A DNA stretch of 64,000 bases from Archilochus colubris. Lineage: Eukaryota > Chordata > Aves > Apodiformes > Trochilidae. A program made the translations under genes and the position numbers. The notes beneath the pieces were generated by a model. That model was not told where the DNA came from. It worked only from the letters and a program-made list of their open reading frames with translations, and searched no databases. Shown piece after piece: positions 24,779 through 36,700 of this stretch; the stretch's first letter is position 1, and each line of letters starts with the position of its first letter. The stretch is taken from contig CM041086.1 in assembly GCA_023079485.1 (NCBI GenBank), positions 15,942,401-16,006,400 of the forward strand, given 5' to 3'.

Positions 24779-27700
24779 AAGGTTTCCAAGTTCTCAGCTT
24801 GGAAAATAAACCCTTAAAAATCTTTTCTTTCATGCTTTCTCTGCACTGCATGTTGTAAAATGGTAAAAAATATTTTAAGGAGAAACTCTGCTTTCTTTTA
24901 TGTTTGCCTGCTTTCTGCATTCCCTGTCTCTTGGGCCATCAATTGCAAATGTTGAGGGAGGGTGTTTGCTGGGGAAAAACCCAAGTACAGTTCCTTTGAA
25001 AAATTACAACTAGAGATGGAAGCATTTCTCTTCCTTTCTGATTCCTATAAATTCTAGTTAATGAGATTAAACAGGAGTCCAGAAAAAACTTGGCCATTTT
25101 TCTCAATGGTTTGTTTCATTGTGGGGACTGCTTTTGGGTAGAGTTATTCCAATAGCTTTTACAAAAAGTGTCCTGATGCCTCATTGTAGATCTGCCAGAG
25201 AAAAATCCCAACTGGCAACTCATCCTGGAGAGCAAGCGTGGGGCAAGTGCCTGTGTTTCTGATGGAAAAACACAAATTATCAGGGAGCCTGAATTCATTG
25301 AGATGCCATTTTTCTCCTCTGGGCATTCCTCCTTGCAGAGCTTGCTGCATTTTGTGGCCTAGTTTTAATGAGAGCTTTTTGACAGCAGGGGTGAATGCTG
25401 ACATTTTCCTCTATTTTAATTTTATTTTTTTTCCTTCTCTGGGTTTGAGCTGAGCACCCAGTGTAGTGAAGGAGCTTGAGGGTGCCTGATTCAGCCCATG
25501 TCACTGCAGGTACCACCTCTTAGAGTCTTCTTCATATACTCCCAAAGATGGTTAATGGTTTCTTTCCCCCATTATTCCTATTGAAATGTAGCTCCTGCCT
25601 CATCCTGCTGCTAATAGAAGCATTATAAATTCCAGTCCAAATTTACTTATGGCCTTTTTATTCTTTGTTTATTTCTAGTCCCTGACTAGCTATTTTTTCT
25701 TCCCTGGTGTTTGCCTTTGAGTTATTTCTGGATTGCAGTGATGACCCCTCTCAATCTCTGTTTGGTTGAGCTAAAAAAAGCTGGCTGCTCTGCTCCCATG
25801 GAGGAATCTCCCTTATTCTGGTTTTCCTTTCAGTCCTCATCAATCCTTGGCTTCTTTTGAGTTCAGTCTGTGTGTGTTGAAGAGGAGCCCACACAACACC
25901 CTCTCCTTTCTGGCTGGCTCCCCCAGGTTCTGCACTCTTTAAAATGGCTTTGGTCATCACAAGAGTCACATGTGATTTTCAGTTAATAAATGGTTTTGTT
26001 TTTTAAACCAACAACCCAACCACCACTGACTGAATGCAAAAGGAAATTCTTGTGTGTCCAGAGTAAGGAATGGTCTGTGTGATACTTCTGAGAGCCAATG
26101 GAATGTTTCTTGTATCTGAACTATCTGATTATTTGCAAATCACAGCAAAACCTTCCAAACCTGGCACTGTGCTGCTGTGGTACTTCCAGAAAGCATCTGA
26201 CTTTTTATTTAAAACTGGCCAGTACAACCTGTGTGTGTAAAACAGGACAGGGTAGAAAGGTAGAAGGGTAAGCCTGATATCACTGGCAGGAAAACCAGGA
26301 CCAAATTGCAAGGTGTACAAAAAAAATTTTAAAAAATCCAAAAAGTGAGGTCTGGGAAGATCTGTCCCTGGCCTGCAAAAAGATAGGGAGTGGAGTTATT
26401 GTGCCATTTGAAGGTGTGGGAGGTGCAGCAAGCAGGTAAGAGCTTTGATGCAGCTGGAAACCAGAGGTCAAAATTTCAGTCAGGGTAAAAGGGAATGTGA
26501 TGGCACTGCATGGCTTTCTGCCAGCTGAAGATGGAGCCTAATATTTGTTTTCCCAAGTAAAAGGTTCAGTCAATCTTGCAGCCTGCCTGGAGAACAAAGG
26601 AGCGAGACAGATTTAATGCTCGTTCTGTTAATTGCCCAATGGCCATTCTTTCAGCACAGATCTGTGTTTATGTGCCAGAGTAATTTGAGTTTGTGTCTGA
26701 CACAGGAGATCTGACTTGTGGAGGAACTTCAGTCTGGGCTGTTGTTCTTGGAGGACTGGGAAAATGAGGGTGTATCCTCCCTGCCCTTATAGTCTGCAGC
26801 TGAAGACACCTTTCAGGTAGGAATTGTTTCCTATTGATGGCCAGAGAGGTGAGTGACATGTAAGCCCTCTTCTAAAGCAAACTGAGAGGGGAGGAAAGAG
26901 AGCGAGAAGGGACAGAAAGGTCCTGAAGGGTTTTCTGCAGCCTAGCTTAATTTGGAGGTGACACTTCATATGTCAGTTTAAATTAAACTATTTCAAAGAG
27001 CACCCATCCCACAGCCCCTGATGCACTCTTTAGACAGCAACTCTGGGGTCTGTTGGGTGACTGACAGAGTTGGGGATGAAGGGTGAGGGAGCTGAGCGGA
27101 GGTGCTTGATGGCAGGGCTGCTTTGTCCCCTGATGTGTGTAATCACATGGGTTATGTGATATTATAATCATCAGGATATGGTTCATCCCTGTTTTCTTTA
27201 TCATGTATTTGGACCTGGTATTCTGGCTCGGTAAGTCCAGGTATCTTGCACTTACATTTTTTTTCTGCAACCCTCCTGATCTGAGGAAGGTTTTAGTAGA
27301 AATCTTGCCTGGGTGTTGAATGGTTAATGTTACAGAAAGCTAACACCTGCATCTGCAGCCTTGTCCCCTCCAGTGTGGCTGAATAGCATTTCATGATGGC
27401 AGGGAAATAATTCAGTAAAACCAGGCCCTGCTCCGTGGGCGATGAATGAAGCTCAAGTGAAGCAGAGGTCACTTGTGTTAATCTGAAGCAAATAGGATTG
27501 TGGGACTGGGGGAAGAGGGCGAACCTCCTTTTATGTACAAATTCTATAGCTCAGAGGCTTAGGATACATTTCATAGTAAACATTTGCAAAGTATCCATGC
27601 CATTAACCTTTTCTGAGAGGAGAGACAAATGGTTTTCCTGCTTAATTTTGTGCAGGTCTCGCATTTTGGTCCCTATGCAAATTGTGCTGGGTGGCAGTGT

Positions 27701-30126
27701 CTCATACAAATAAGCTTGAAATGCAGAGGCAGCCATGCAAGCAAAATGGCTTTCCCTGCAGCTGCAACCAGACGTTGATCACAGGCAGGGAGAGAACCAG
27801 ATTTGTAAGGAAGCATCAGGGAGGGAGAGAAAAGAAAACAGGAATCCCCCGAAAATGCTGGCACAGGAACAAAAGTGCTGCATCTGTGCTACACTGCTAC
27901 CCTGTATTTTTGATCACCTGAGGAGCATCCAGCAATGTTTTATTTCTAGTTTAATTTTGGGTTTTGGAGCATCCTTACCTTAACAGGGCATGGAAATACA
28001 CAGGCAGCTGAAGGCTGTGCAGAACTGGGGAGGTGATTTTTGGGAAGGAGAGATGAATAGCATTTTTTGAGATCAGGACAAGAATGAGCATGGGTGATAA
28101 TAGAGATATGAAACACAAGCAGAAAACTATGTGGGGATGTTGGCAACCTGTTGTAAAGACAGCATGCAGAGGCTGTACATTACGTTGTGCTGATGATGTT
28201 CTCTGTCCCAGATCCTTTGCAGGGCTGTGATTCAGGTTTCTCCTTGCTCTTTAACATCAGTTACTGATATGCCTGTGTGTGACCATCCCATCTCTAAGGC
28301 TCCCATGTCTCTAACCCCTTTACAGTGTTCCTTTTCTGAGTTGGGTGGGCATATTTCCAATGAATGAGTCCCCCATCCCCTTCAGACTCTCTCCATCTTC
28401 TCTCTTAGGCTGTGCTTTGACATCAGTTTCCTAGACCAAGTACCCAGCAGGTTTGACTGAGTTTGGCTGTCTGAGTCTGCAGTGCCTTATGGTTAACACA
28501 GTGACAAGACCAAATGTTATTTTAGCAAAAGAGCAGAGAAAATGGACTGGAAGCTGATAAAAGTTCATAAAGACATAAGCTTCCCTGGCTTTTGTTTGCA
28601 TTCAGACCTTTCTGCAGTGGGGCTCATTTCCTCTTCCTGAGCCTGAGCAGCCCAGCAGCGCTCCCTTCCCCACCAAACATGAGAGAGGCTCCAAGCAAGT
28701 GTGTGTGTGGTGCCTTCCAGCAAGCAGGGGAAAGAGGCTACTTGGAATTATTGTTTGGTTTTTGTTTTTTCCTCTGTGTAGGTGCAGGCATCCACAGCTT
28801 GTGCAGACTCCTTGCTCTCTGCTACCTGAGCTGTGAGAAAGGGAGAACAGTGCAGCTGCAGATTTGCACTCTGCCTCACTGGGTCTGTTCCCTCTTGCTC
28901 TTTGATGTTTTTTCACACTGAGTAACAGGCAGCATGACTGCAATGTGATGCTCTGGCTCTGGACTACATTGTCATGTTGGAAGATGAATTGCCTCAGAGC
29001 CTTCAGTCTTTCTCCTGGGCTATTTCCTGTTAGAACCAGGAAAGCTGGGACTGCCACGTGATTTTAGAATTCAGAGCTCTGATGTACAAAGAAATCTTCT
29101 CTCTGTGTTCATCCATTGCTGCTTCTGATCCCTCCTTTTCTCTCCCATTATCTCAAATGCTTTTTGGAAACTTAATTTTCAAAGCACTGCACTGTCTCAT
29201 GGGCCACCACTCACTTGAGTTTCCTTGTGTGGGCATCATGGCTTAGTAGGAAATGCAGTAACAGTTTGAAATGTTTGGAAGACAAGATAGGGGAAAATAC
29301 ATCTGGGAGTTATTAAGGGCAAGAATAATGTATTTTACCTTCAGAATTTATAGATTTTTTTTTTCATTTTCTCATCTGCCAAACACTTGGGCTTTTCAGC
29401 ATTGTCTGCATCCAGAGGGTGTCTGTATTGGCAGGGAATTATCTTGGACATGCAGCCTGTGTGAAGCTGCCTTGGGCACCTTCTTGAATGCTCTGGCTCT
29501 GTGGCTCAGTCCTTCTGCATGTGCACCAGCTGGTATCAGTTTTAGCATTTCACCTCCAGTCACTCATCAACTGATTCTGTAGCTGGGAGACTTTGGTATT
29601 TCATTTTGTAACTGTTCATCCTCCTGGACTGCAGGTTTTGGTAGGAATCTGAACTCCATTCTTCCCTTGGTACCTGAAAACCTCCTTCCCTCAGAGGTGA
29701 GGACCTGCTGCCTGTGCTCCTCACCCCTCTGCCTCTGTGGAACAGGTGAGTGTTGACAGCAGTGGGGTTTTCTAGTGAATTCCTGCAGGTTTTGGCAGAA
29801 GGAGTTATTTAACTCAAGCCATTAAAAGCCCACTGGACTTGTGTGCCCATTATAATTGTTCAGGTGCAGGAGCTACTTCGTGAGGTACCTAGGAACTTCA
29901 TTTGAAATGCCAAGTGTTTGGTGCTTCTGAAACCAGGTTTGCTGTGGAAAGGAGCACTGGGGAAGCCTTTTGTGCCTCGAGTTCTCTCCCACAGGCAGTT
30001 ATATCCAGTGATGCTGTGTCCATGAGCTTACCAGGTGCCATGTTTAAGTCACTGGTTTCTTGCCCCATCACAGGGCTGTTCCACTCTCTCCAAGGTTAGA
30101 AGCTGTCTCCTAGCTTACAGTTTAAA

Positions 30127-30132
30127 CTTAAG
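30127..30132. repeat. Left target-site duplication of the solo LTR
   Basis: CTTAAG directly abuts the LTR on its left and is repeated exactly at 30479-30484. A 6-bp duplication is what class II (ERVK-like and alpharetrovirus) integrases typically make. The hexamer is itself a palindrome. Confidence 0.85.
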
Positions 30133-30198
30133 TGTGGGAAAACAGTCTGTGGAGGCTTAAGGATTCCATGTGCACATCAATATGATTGTATGAAATAG

Positions 30199-30204
30199 TT
30201 TATT
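30199..30204 (-). terminator. LTR polyadenylation signal AATAAA
   Basis: AATAAA on the minus strand, shortly downstream of the LTR TATA box, in the position expected for the R region of a short LTR. Confidence 0.65.
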
Positions 30205-30219
30205 AGCAACTTGCACTCG

Positions 30220-30228
30220 CTTTATATA
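30220..30228 (-). promoter_or_regulatory. LTR TATA box
   Basis: TATATAAAG on the minus strand, inside the LTR and upstream of its AATAAA. This is the probable core promoter of the former provirus. Confidence 0.65.
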
Positions 30229-30478
30229 GAGAAGCCTTGTTTACACCATCTTATCAAGCAGGTGGCTTTGTATTCCAATTACACATACCATTCTCATGGA
30301 ACCTTCTTCTCACATAATTATTTTCTTCTTCTGTTGCCAATTAAGTTACCTCTTTCCCAGTAGCTCATTCTCAGAAAGCCTCTAACTAGGCCTCAATAAC
30401 CATTAACCCAATGTGGCCTAAATTGAAGTAAGTCAGGATTGCTCACAACCTGGCTATTTCTGAACTGTTTCCCCAACA

Positions 30479-30484
30479 CTTAAG
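30479..30484. repeat. Right target-site duplication of the solo LTR
   Basis: CTTAAG, identical to 30127-30132 and immediately following the terminal CA of the LTR. Confidence 0.85.
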
Positions 30485-32346
30485 GGCAACCTGTACCTGT
30501 TGCCCACATCATCAAGGCAAAATGCAAAGGCTGTGTTTTAATTAGGACACAATGTAATTAACTCAAGGGTGAACACAGCCAGATTGCACACTGATTTTCT
30601 GGTTCATTCCCACTTCTTTGGGGATTTGTTACCAACCTTTCTCTCTCTTTGGGAAAAACCTAGGATGCAGGAGTTCTGAGCTTTGTTTCTGGCAGTGCCA
30701 TTGATTCACTTGTGTCCTTGTGCAAGTCCCTTTGGGCTTTGCTTGTAGGGCTTTATAAATGTAGGAGAGAGATGAATACACTTCTTTCACTTCTCAGCAT
30801 TTATTGTGAGTCCCAATTAATGCTTAGAAAGCCAGGGGCTCTGGGCTACAGCAGTAGCTGGGTGCAGCTGGGTGCTGCAGCAGTATATTGCAAGGGGAAT
30901 ACAATTAATAAATAATAACACACACAATACAGGAGTTCCCAAACTGCATATTACAATGGTTTATTTTCATTGTTTGTTTTCTGAGTCTCTCTGAGTCATA
31001 CCATGCATCTCCTTCATTTTCATTACTGCTGGAGAAACCCTGGGTAGGCAACATTAATATTCTAATGGTACTGTGGTCCCAGACAGTGGGAAACTGCTAC
31101 TGTGTCCTACTGTTCTCTGGCTGGCAGTTCTCAGACTCCAGCTCTCCCATCACAGCCCTGTCTCAAGAGGACAGGACAGTTCTAACCAGAGTCCAACCTC
31201 CTGTGCAAGATGGGTCATAAAATTCTGTGCAAAGATCTCTCTAATGTCTGCTTAGGTTGGAGCATGTCATTCTGACTGACATCCAGTGGGGATGCAGAAT
31301 CTCTTTTAAGTCAGAGAAAATCTATTGCTTCACTTAGGAAATTATTTCAGTAGTTCACTGCTTTGGTCTAAAAACCCTCTCCTTATTTGCAGCCTCCTGT
31401 CTTTGTTGTGCTTCTCATTATGCCTTCATTTAAAATTTTAAAGAGACCCAAGCACACACCAATTTCAGGATTTTTCATTGCACAGGTAGATACAGACTGT
31501 GCTTGAGGTGCAGCTTAAACTTTTCATTACTAAATTAGAGACACTGAGCTTATTTCAGCTCTCTCTGCAAGATGAATTATCTGGACTTTATTTTTATCTC
31601 TTTTATTTAACTCTGTCCCATCAGACATTGTCCTTTTGATAGTGAGCACCAGAACTGACCCTACAGCAGCCTGGTAATGATAATTAATCAATCACTTTAT
31701 TCATCAGGAGTGCAACAGAACTTAGATGTCTCCCTGGAAGAGTTTCAGATCTGAGCCTCCTGCTTTGAGGTGGCTCTTTGCAGGATGAGAATTTGTTTCT
31801 GGCTCCAGGTGGAAGATTGTTTCCTTCATGCAGGTGAAAAAGCAAACAGGAGAGGGGGATGAAGAGGACAGAAGGAAAGGGAAGGGAGAGGGGCACTGGG
31901 TGCTGTGACCTCGGGGAAGGCTAATGTGAACATCTATACAGGGCAGTAAGGAGAGTTTGCCCTACAGGGCATCAGTTGTGTGTGGAAAAGGCTGAGTTTG
32001 GCTCCATGTCAAGGACAGACATGGAAGGAGAACACAAACCATAAGCCTGTGTGGCTCAGAGATGAAGTGGCTCTGCTCTTTCCCATGCTTGTGTTGAGAC
32101 TTTATTCATCTGAGTGTGATTTTGTAGCACTTTGGATGTGTTTCATCCTCTGTACTCCTGTCCTTTGCTCTTCATCTCTCAGCTGCCTCCTGAAAATTAT
32201 TTGTCTGTCAGATGGCACATTCCCACTCTTGGCAGCTTCTCTGATTCTGCCAGACTTTTGTCATAAAGCTCCCATGGGTGTTGTTATTGACCTGATGAGG
32301 GTTGGTGCAGCATTCAGACACAGACTGTATAAGTATTTGTTGGGTG

Positions 32347-32406
32347 GATTGGTTTGGGGTTTTGTTTTGGGTTCTGTTTGTTTGTTTTGTTTTGTTTCGT
32401 TTTTGT
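32347..32406 (+). repeat. G/T-rich low-complexity tract, (GTTTT)n-like
   Basis: About 60 nt made almost only of G and T, with degenerate GTTT and GTTTT units. It inflates the overlapping open frame with G, F, V and L codons. Confidence 0.8.
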
Positions 32407-32717
32407 CTTATTATCCAGCTAGCAGATGCATCAGGAAGATTCTCTTTGTCTCAGATGTTTCCTTAGCTGTTAGCCTTCCTTTAACAGAAAAAAATATCCA
32501 TTTTACTTCTACAGTCCTTGTAGCAGATTATAGAGTGAATCCACTTGATTTATTTCCTGCTGCTGAAGAGAACAGAGAGGTTGGGATGTGGGAGAAGGCA
32601 CAGACATTTCCCCCTGTCTGGGATTGGACAGGAATCAGTGGTACCTGTGTGCTCTGGGTCTGGTGAGCTCCACACCCCACAAAGGAGCTTTGTAAAGGTT
32701 AATTAAGGGAGAAGGTG

Positions 32718-32731
32718 CCAGTAGATGGCAC
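32718..32731 (+). promoter_or_regulatory. Candidate CTCF site
   Basis: CCAGTAGATGGCAC fits the published vertebrate CTCF core consensus CCASYAGRKGGCRS at every position, in plus orientation. A single motif match is not proof of binding. It is an isolated site about 11 kb upstream of the CpG island and could act as an insulator or loop anchor. Confidence 0.4.
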
Positions 32732-33627
32732 TCATGAATACACAACATTGTCTTGGGGTTTTGCAAGGCCACAATCTCTTATTTTGGGCACGTGTAAAAA
32801 AAAAATGCAAGAGAGTGCAGCATTCCCATGCTGAATTTGCAGACACAACTCCAAGGCAGGTGGCCAATGCTGCAATGAGCAGATAGCCTTGGGCTGGGGA
32901 GCCCAGGAGGTTGGAGGACCAATTGCTGTCTGTTAGAAAGAAAAATGATGCTGCCCCTGGATTTGATGGCCATCCTCATCCCTCCTTCACACCTCCTTTC
33001 CATTCGGCTCACCTGTTTATATATGAAACAAAGTTTTTCAGTCTCTTTCCAGGAGGGCTGGTGTTGGTATTATCACTTCCCATCTCTCCAAGGAATGCTT
33101 GGGGTGTAAAGGGACAGGAGACAGGAGCTGGGGTGTGCAAGGCTGCCTGTCTGTGCCAGCTGTAGCTCAGTGGGCTCTGGCACAGGGAGGAATTGTGCTG
33201 CCAGTGCTGCCTGCCCAGTGCCCCTTGGACAGATCTGTTCAGCTGCTGTCCAGTGTAACAAGTGGCCAGAACTGGGGCTTCAGTCTGCCAGTATTTATTC
33301 CTGATGGGGAAAGCAGTGATGTTCAGCTTCCATTAGAAGACAAAAATGGCATCACAGGCCATCTGAGGGCACGGTTCAGCAGAGTGAAGGCACTGAAGGC
33401 AAGGTACAGGCTCTATTTCTGATACAGAAGAGCAGTCTGTTCCATGGGACTTGTCAGCCCAGCAATGATTAGTGAAGCAAAAGCACAGGCTGCAAAGCTC
33501 CTCCTGCTCAGCTCTGGTGAGAGAAGGTGACTATTGTGCAACCAAGAGACAGCTGGCAGCATGAAGCAATGCCAGTCCCTTTTGCCATAGAGATTGCCCA
33601 GGCACTTTGTTCACAGCTGTAACTTAC

Positions 33628-33738
33628 CTTGTTGTGCAGTCCATCTGATTTAGACCACTCAAAAGGAGTGTGGCTGCCATGTAAAATCAAGTGGGGTGGC
33701 ACAAAGGCACACAGGATAAGGTGTGAAAGTCCATTTTG
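33628..33738 (-). CDS. Candidate internal coding exon, unidentified gene
   Basis: On the minus strand a 111-nt segment (37 codons, phase 0 to phase 0) is open. It is preceded by an acceptor with a good pyrimidine tract (CTACCTGCCTCCCACCAG) and followed by a near-perfect donor AAG|GTAAGTT. The peptide begins with a hydrophobic stretch (LSHLILCAFVPPHLIL) and ends HTPFEWSKSDGLHNK. I do not recognise it. The open frame extends beyond both splice sites from 33801 to 33508, so an unspliced ORF or chance is also possible. If real, it and 878-1003 could belong to one long minus-strand gene running leftward. Confidence 0.25.
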
Positions 33739-36700
33739 CTGGTGGGAGGCAGGTAGTAAAGGGACTGAACCTGCAAAGGGCAACTCGGCCTCTTCTCCCA
33801 TCTTTTTTCCTCCCAGGAAACAGTGTGGTTAGAGTGATGGGCTTGGCTAAGGAGGTCCCTTGGGACCTTCAGTCCAAGTTAAAGGGAGCTGAAAGAGTAG
33901 TGATTGGTGAGCCCGTCCTGCTTGGCAACTTAGATCTCCACTTGCCAGCTTTGAGTCTGAGGCCACGTGTCCCATTGTCCTGTAAAGAGTGTGTGCGCCC
34001 TGAGCTCTGCCCCAAGGAGCTGCTGACTCCAGAAGTGGCTCCTTCCCTGTGTCTGCAGGGCTGTGCACAATGCTAAAGGCAGCAGGAGGGGGCTTCTCTT
34101 CCTCTCACCATGAGGAATTTATCTGGCATTTCCTCCCCTGCTTTGCTGAGACTTTCTGAACTTGTGGGACATCCTCCCCTCACCAGGGCGTGGTGGTTAT
34201 TCCCTCTGGGTCAAGCACCTTTTGCCTCCCTGAGCAGCAGCTCTCCCTGGGGCTGTGGGGGATAATTGGGCTCTTTGCCTGGTGTGGAACCAAGGGCTGT
34301 GCAAGGTGCTTAATGAGAAGAAGGCAGGGTTGCAACAAGATCAAAAATCTGTGTGAACAAACATCTTGTTTCAGCTGCAAGGGGGCACTGAAGCACCTGA
34401 GTCTGGGTCCCACAGTCAGCTGGGGGCAGTCTGGGTTGGTATTCAGACTGGCACAGTAAAGCAAAGCTGGGAGCACAGGAAGAGTGAGGGCAGGAGCCCT
34501 CTCTGACACTGGTGTAAACTGGAGTAATGTCATGGAATCACCTCTTATGTTTGGATGCATCCTGGTGGCTGGAGGCCAGCATGGATCCATGGCACCAGGA
34601 AAGCAAGCTGGGTGCCAGCCAGTCCAGTACTGGCCTCTGGCTCTGTCCCTCTCTGCCAGTGGCCTCAGTGCAGGATGGTGCCTTTTCTTCTCAAGATTGT
34701 TTGCATGGAGACAGTATCTGTATTCCCAGTATTTCCAGGGACCAGGAGCAGGGAGATGGATACTGAGTGTGGTGACCCCATCCTGGTGGGCTCCATGGAG
34801 CTCTGGCAGAAGCCCAACATGATTGTCAGGTATCAGAGTGACACAGAGGGGGAGTGGGTGCTCCAGTGAAACACGTTGGTTTTTTCTTTCATAAAAAAGT
34901 AAAGCTAAGGTATTTAATTTTGATTTCTATTTTGAGAATGATTGTTCTTGGCTGGGTTGGGTCCCTGTAACACTTGGCAAAGTTATTTCAGATAGTTGAA
35001 GGCTGTCAACACACCCCAGTCATTTTTCTCTCATGCAGTGAAGGATTTTTTGAGAGGAAAGTTTGTGACATATCCATCCCTGCATCAAAGCAGCTCAGAC
35101 TGGCAGGGGAGTTTATCAGCTGCCTGCAAAGGCTCTGTCGTGACAGGGGAGGTACATGAGCTCCAGGTTGGACATCTGGGACCTTGTTAGAGTTGAAGTC
35201 CTGTTGGGAGATCTCTTCACAGAGAGAAATACACGTTCACTGAAGGAGACAGTTTCTCTGTTTCTGTGCTAGGTTTGTCACAAATCCCTGACCTTGGGGT
35301 TTTATGGGTACCAAAAGAAGGGAATATCTCATGGCAGATGGGACTTGGTGGCACAGCTGGGTAACCACTCAGGTTTGTAAGCTTTGTGATGGATGAGAGG
35401 ACCCCAATACCACTGCTGGGACAGAGCTCCCCTCACCCCACTGGGGCTTTTTGACTTCCCAGATGTCCACAGGCCTGGGCTGGACAGGGAGGCAACAGCA
35501 CAGAACAGGTCAAAAGCTTCAATCATTGGCATTGGTGTCACGTGTTTGTCTTGGAAATCAGACCCTCCAGCCCCCTCCCATATAGTAGCAATTCCAATTA
35601 AATAATGATTGGATTCTGTCCATTGTATTTAACAGTTTAATGTCAGCTGGGGATTTCCTTCTGATCCCAGCTCTTGATTAGGTGACATCTTTAAGCACCA
35701 GATTAATATCCTGACTGGATTCTCTGAATGCCCCATGCTCACAGCCAGAGGTGGGGGCTGAACTGCAGGGGTTTCTGCAGAGCTGTCCTTTATGTACTTG
35801 GCTGGAACTGCTCAGAAGGTCATGCTTGTGATTCTTGAAATAATTTTTTTCCTTTTTACATTTGGTTTTGTTCTGAACTGGATGCGGAACAAAGCTTTCC
35901 TAAATTTGGCACAAATTAATTGTTCTTCTGTCCTGGGTGTGCATGATAAAATCGATGCTTTCTAGAGTTTTTTAAAGGATGTGGTCAGTGCAGGTGATAG
36001 GAGAAGATCCCCACATCTAAGATGGGTCTCACTGTCTGTCTCTCTTTGGACAATTTTGGGTTCCTGTTCTCATGAACATACCTTTCTTCAATCTTGGGGT
36101 TCAGAACTTTTCTACTATTCAGATGAGACTTGTCAAACCTGGGTTGTTTTATACTCTGAAAAGCCTGATTTTTAGAAGAAAAAAATGTATTTTGCCAGAA
36201 ACCTCATCGCCCACTGCCTTCTGGACTCTGAACTTATGATAAAGAGATTTTTTCTGGGGTTGTGACCCTCTGTCTTCAAACCAGTGTTTGGCCTTTTCAA
36301 CACTGTGTTTCAGTGGCGTGAAAGATAAATCTGTGGAACAAACTTCTCCTTGGTGTTTGTACCTCTACGTGCTTAGCTGGCTGACCAACCTTTACTATTT
36401 CTTACACAGTTCCCTTTGTGGCCATCCAAAACCAGGACTTTGGGACAAATAGTAGTGAAATACTGCTTGGTGTGAACAGATCTATAGGGTCTGGTATTTT
36501 ACTGGCTGTATCCTGATGTATAGAGAGCTACACAGTGTGCAGAATGACAGGGAATAAAGGGAAGGAAGATGCTGGAAGGACCCTGATAAGGAGAAAAGAG
36601 AAGGGAAAGGAGAAGCAGGGAGTATTCTCTTCTAATGAAATAACTGAGTATGTGTTGGAGGCAAGGTTGTGTTTCAGGCTCCAGAAACTCCTCTTGGTAC

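Larger units (their letters stand above)
16741..30126. other. Non-coding stretch, no gene recognised
   Basis: About 13 kb of ordinary non-coding sequence. It includes a T-rich tract (17284), a small duplication (17771) inside a C/T-rich stretch (about 17790-18060), a poly-pyrimidine tract (22076) and a TA microsatellite (24757). Several strong-looking isolated minus-strand donors occur (for example AAG|GTAAGG near 22564 and near 27975) without convincing exons. Intron or intergenic. Confidence 0.5.
30133..30478 (-). mobile_element. Solo LTR of an endogenous retrovirus (class II-like)
   Basis: A 346-bp element lies between exact CTTAAG duplications. Its ends form an imperfect inverted repeat: TGTGGGAAAACAG on the plus-strand left and CTGTTTCCCCAACA on the right, so each strand reads TG...CA. 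Read on the minus strand it shows a purine-rich U3, a TATATAAAG box (30220-30228) and an AATAAA signal (30199-30204) only about 15 nt further on, leaving a U5 of about 70 nt. The close TATA-to-AATAAA spacing matches the layout of avian alpharetrovirus LTRs. There is no gag, pol or env, so recombination between two LTRs has left only one. The exact family is not identified. It could in principle still initiate or terminate transcripts on the minus strand. Confidence 0.88.
30485..33627. other. Non-coding stretch right of the LTR
   Basis: No gene recognised. The plus-strand open frame at 31980-32666 (228 codons) is the longest in the area, but it passes through a G/T simple-repeat tract and has no recognisable domain, so I do not call it. 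The stretch also holds the CTCF-like site at 32718. Confidence 0.5.

Noticed and set aside
31980..32666. 228-codon plus-strand open frame
   Set aside because: It runs through a G/T simple repeat, has no recognisable domain, and no promoter or splice context supports it.
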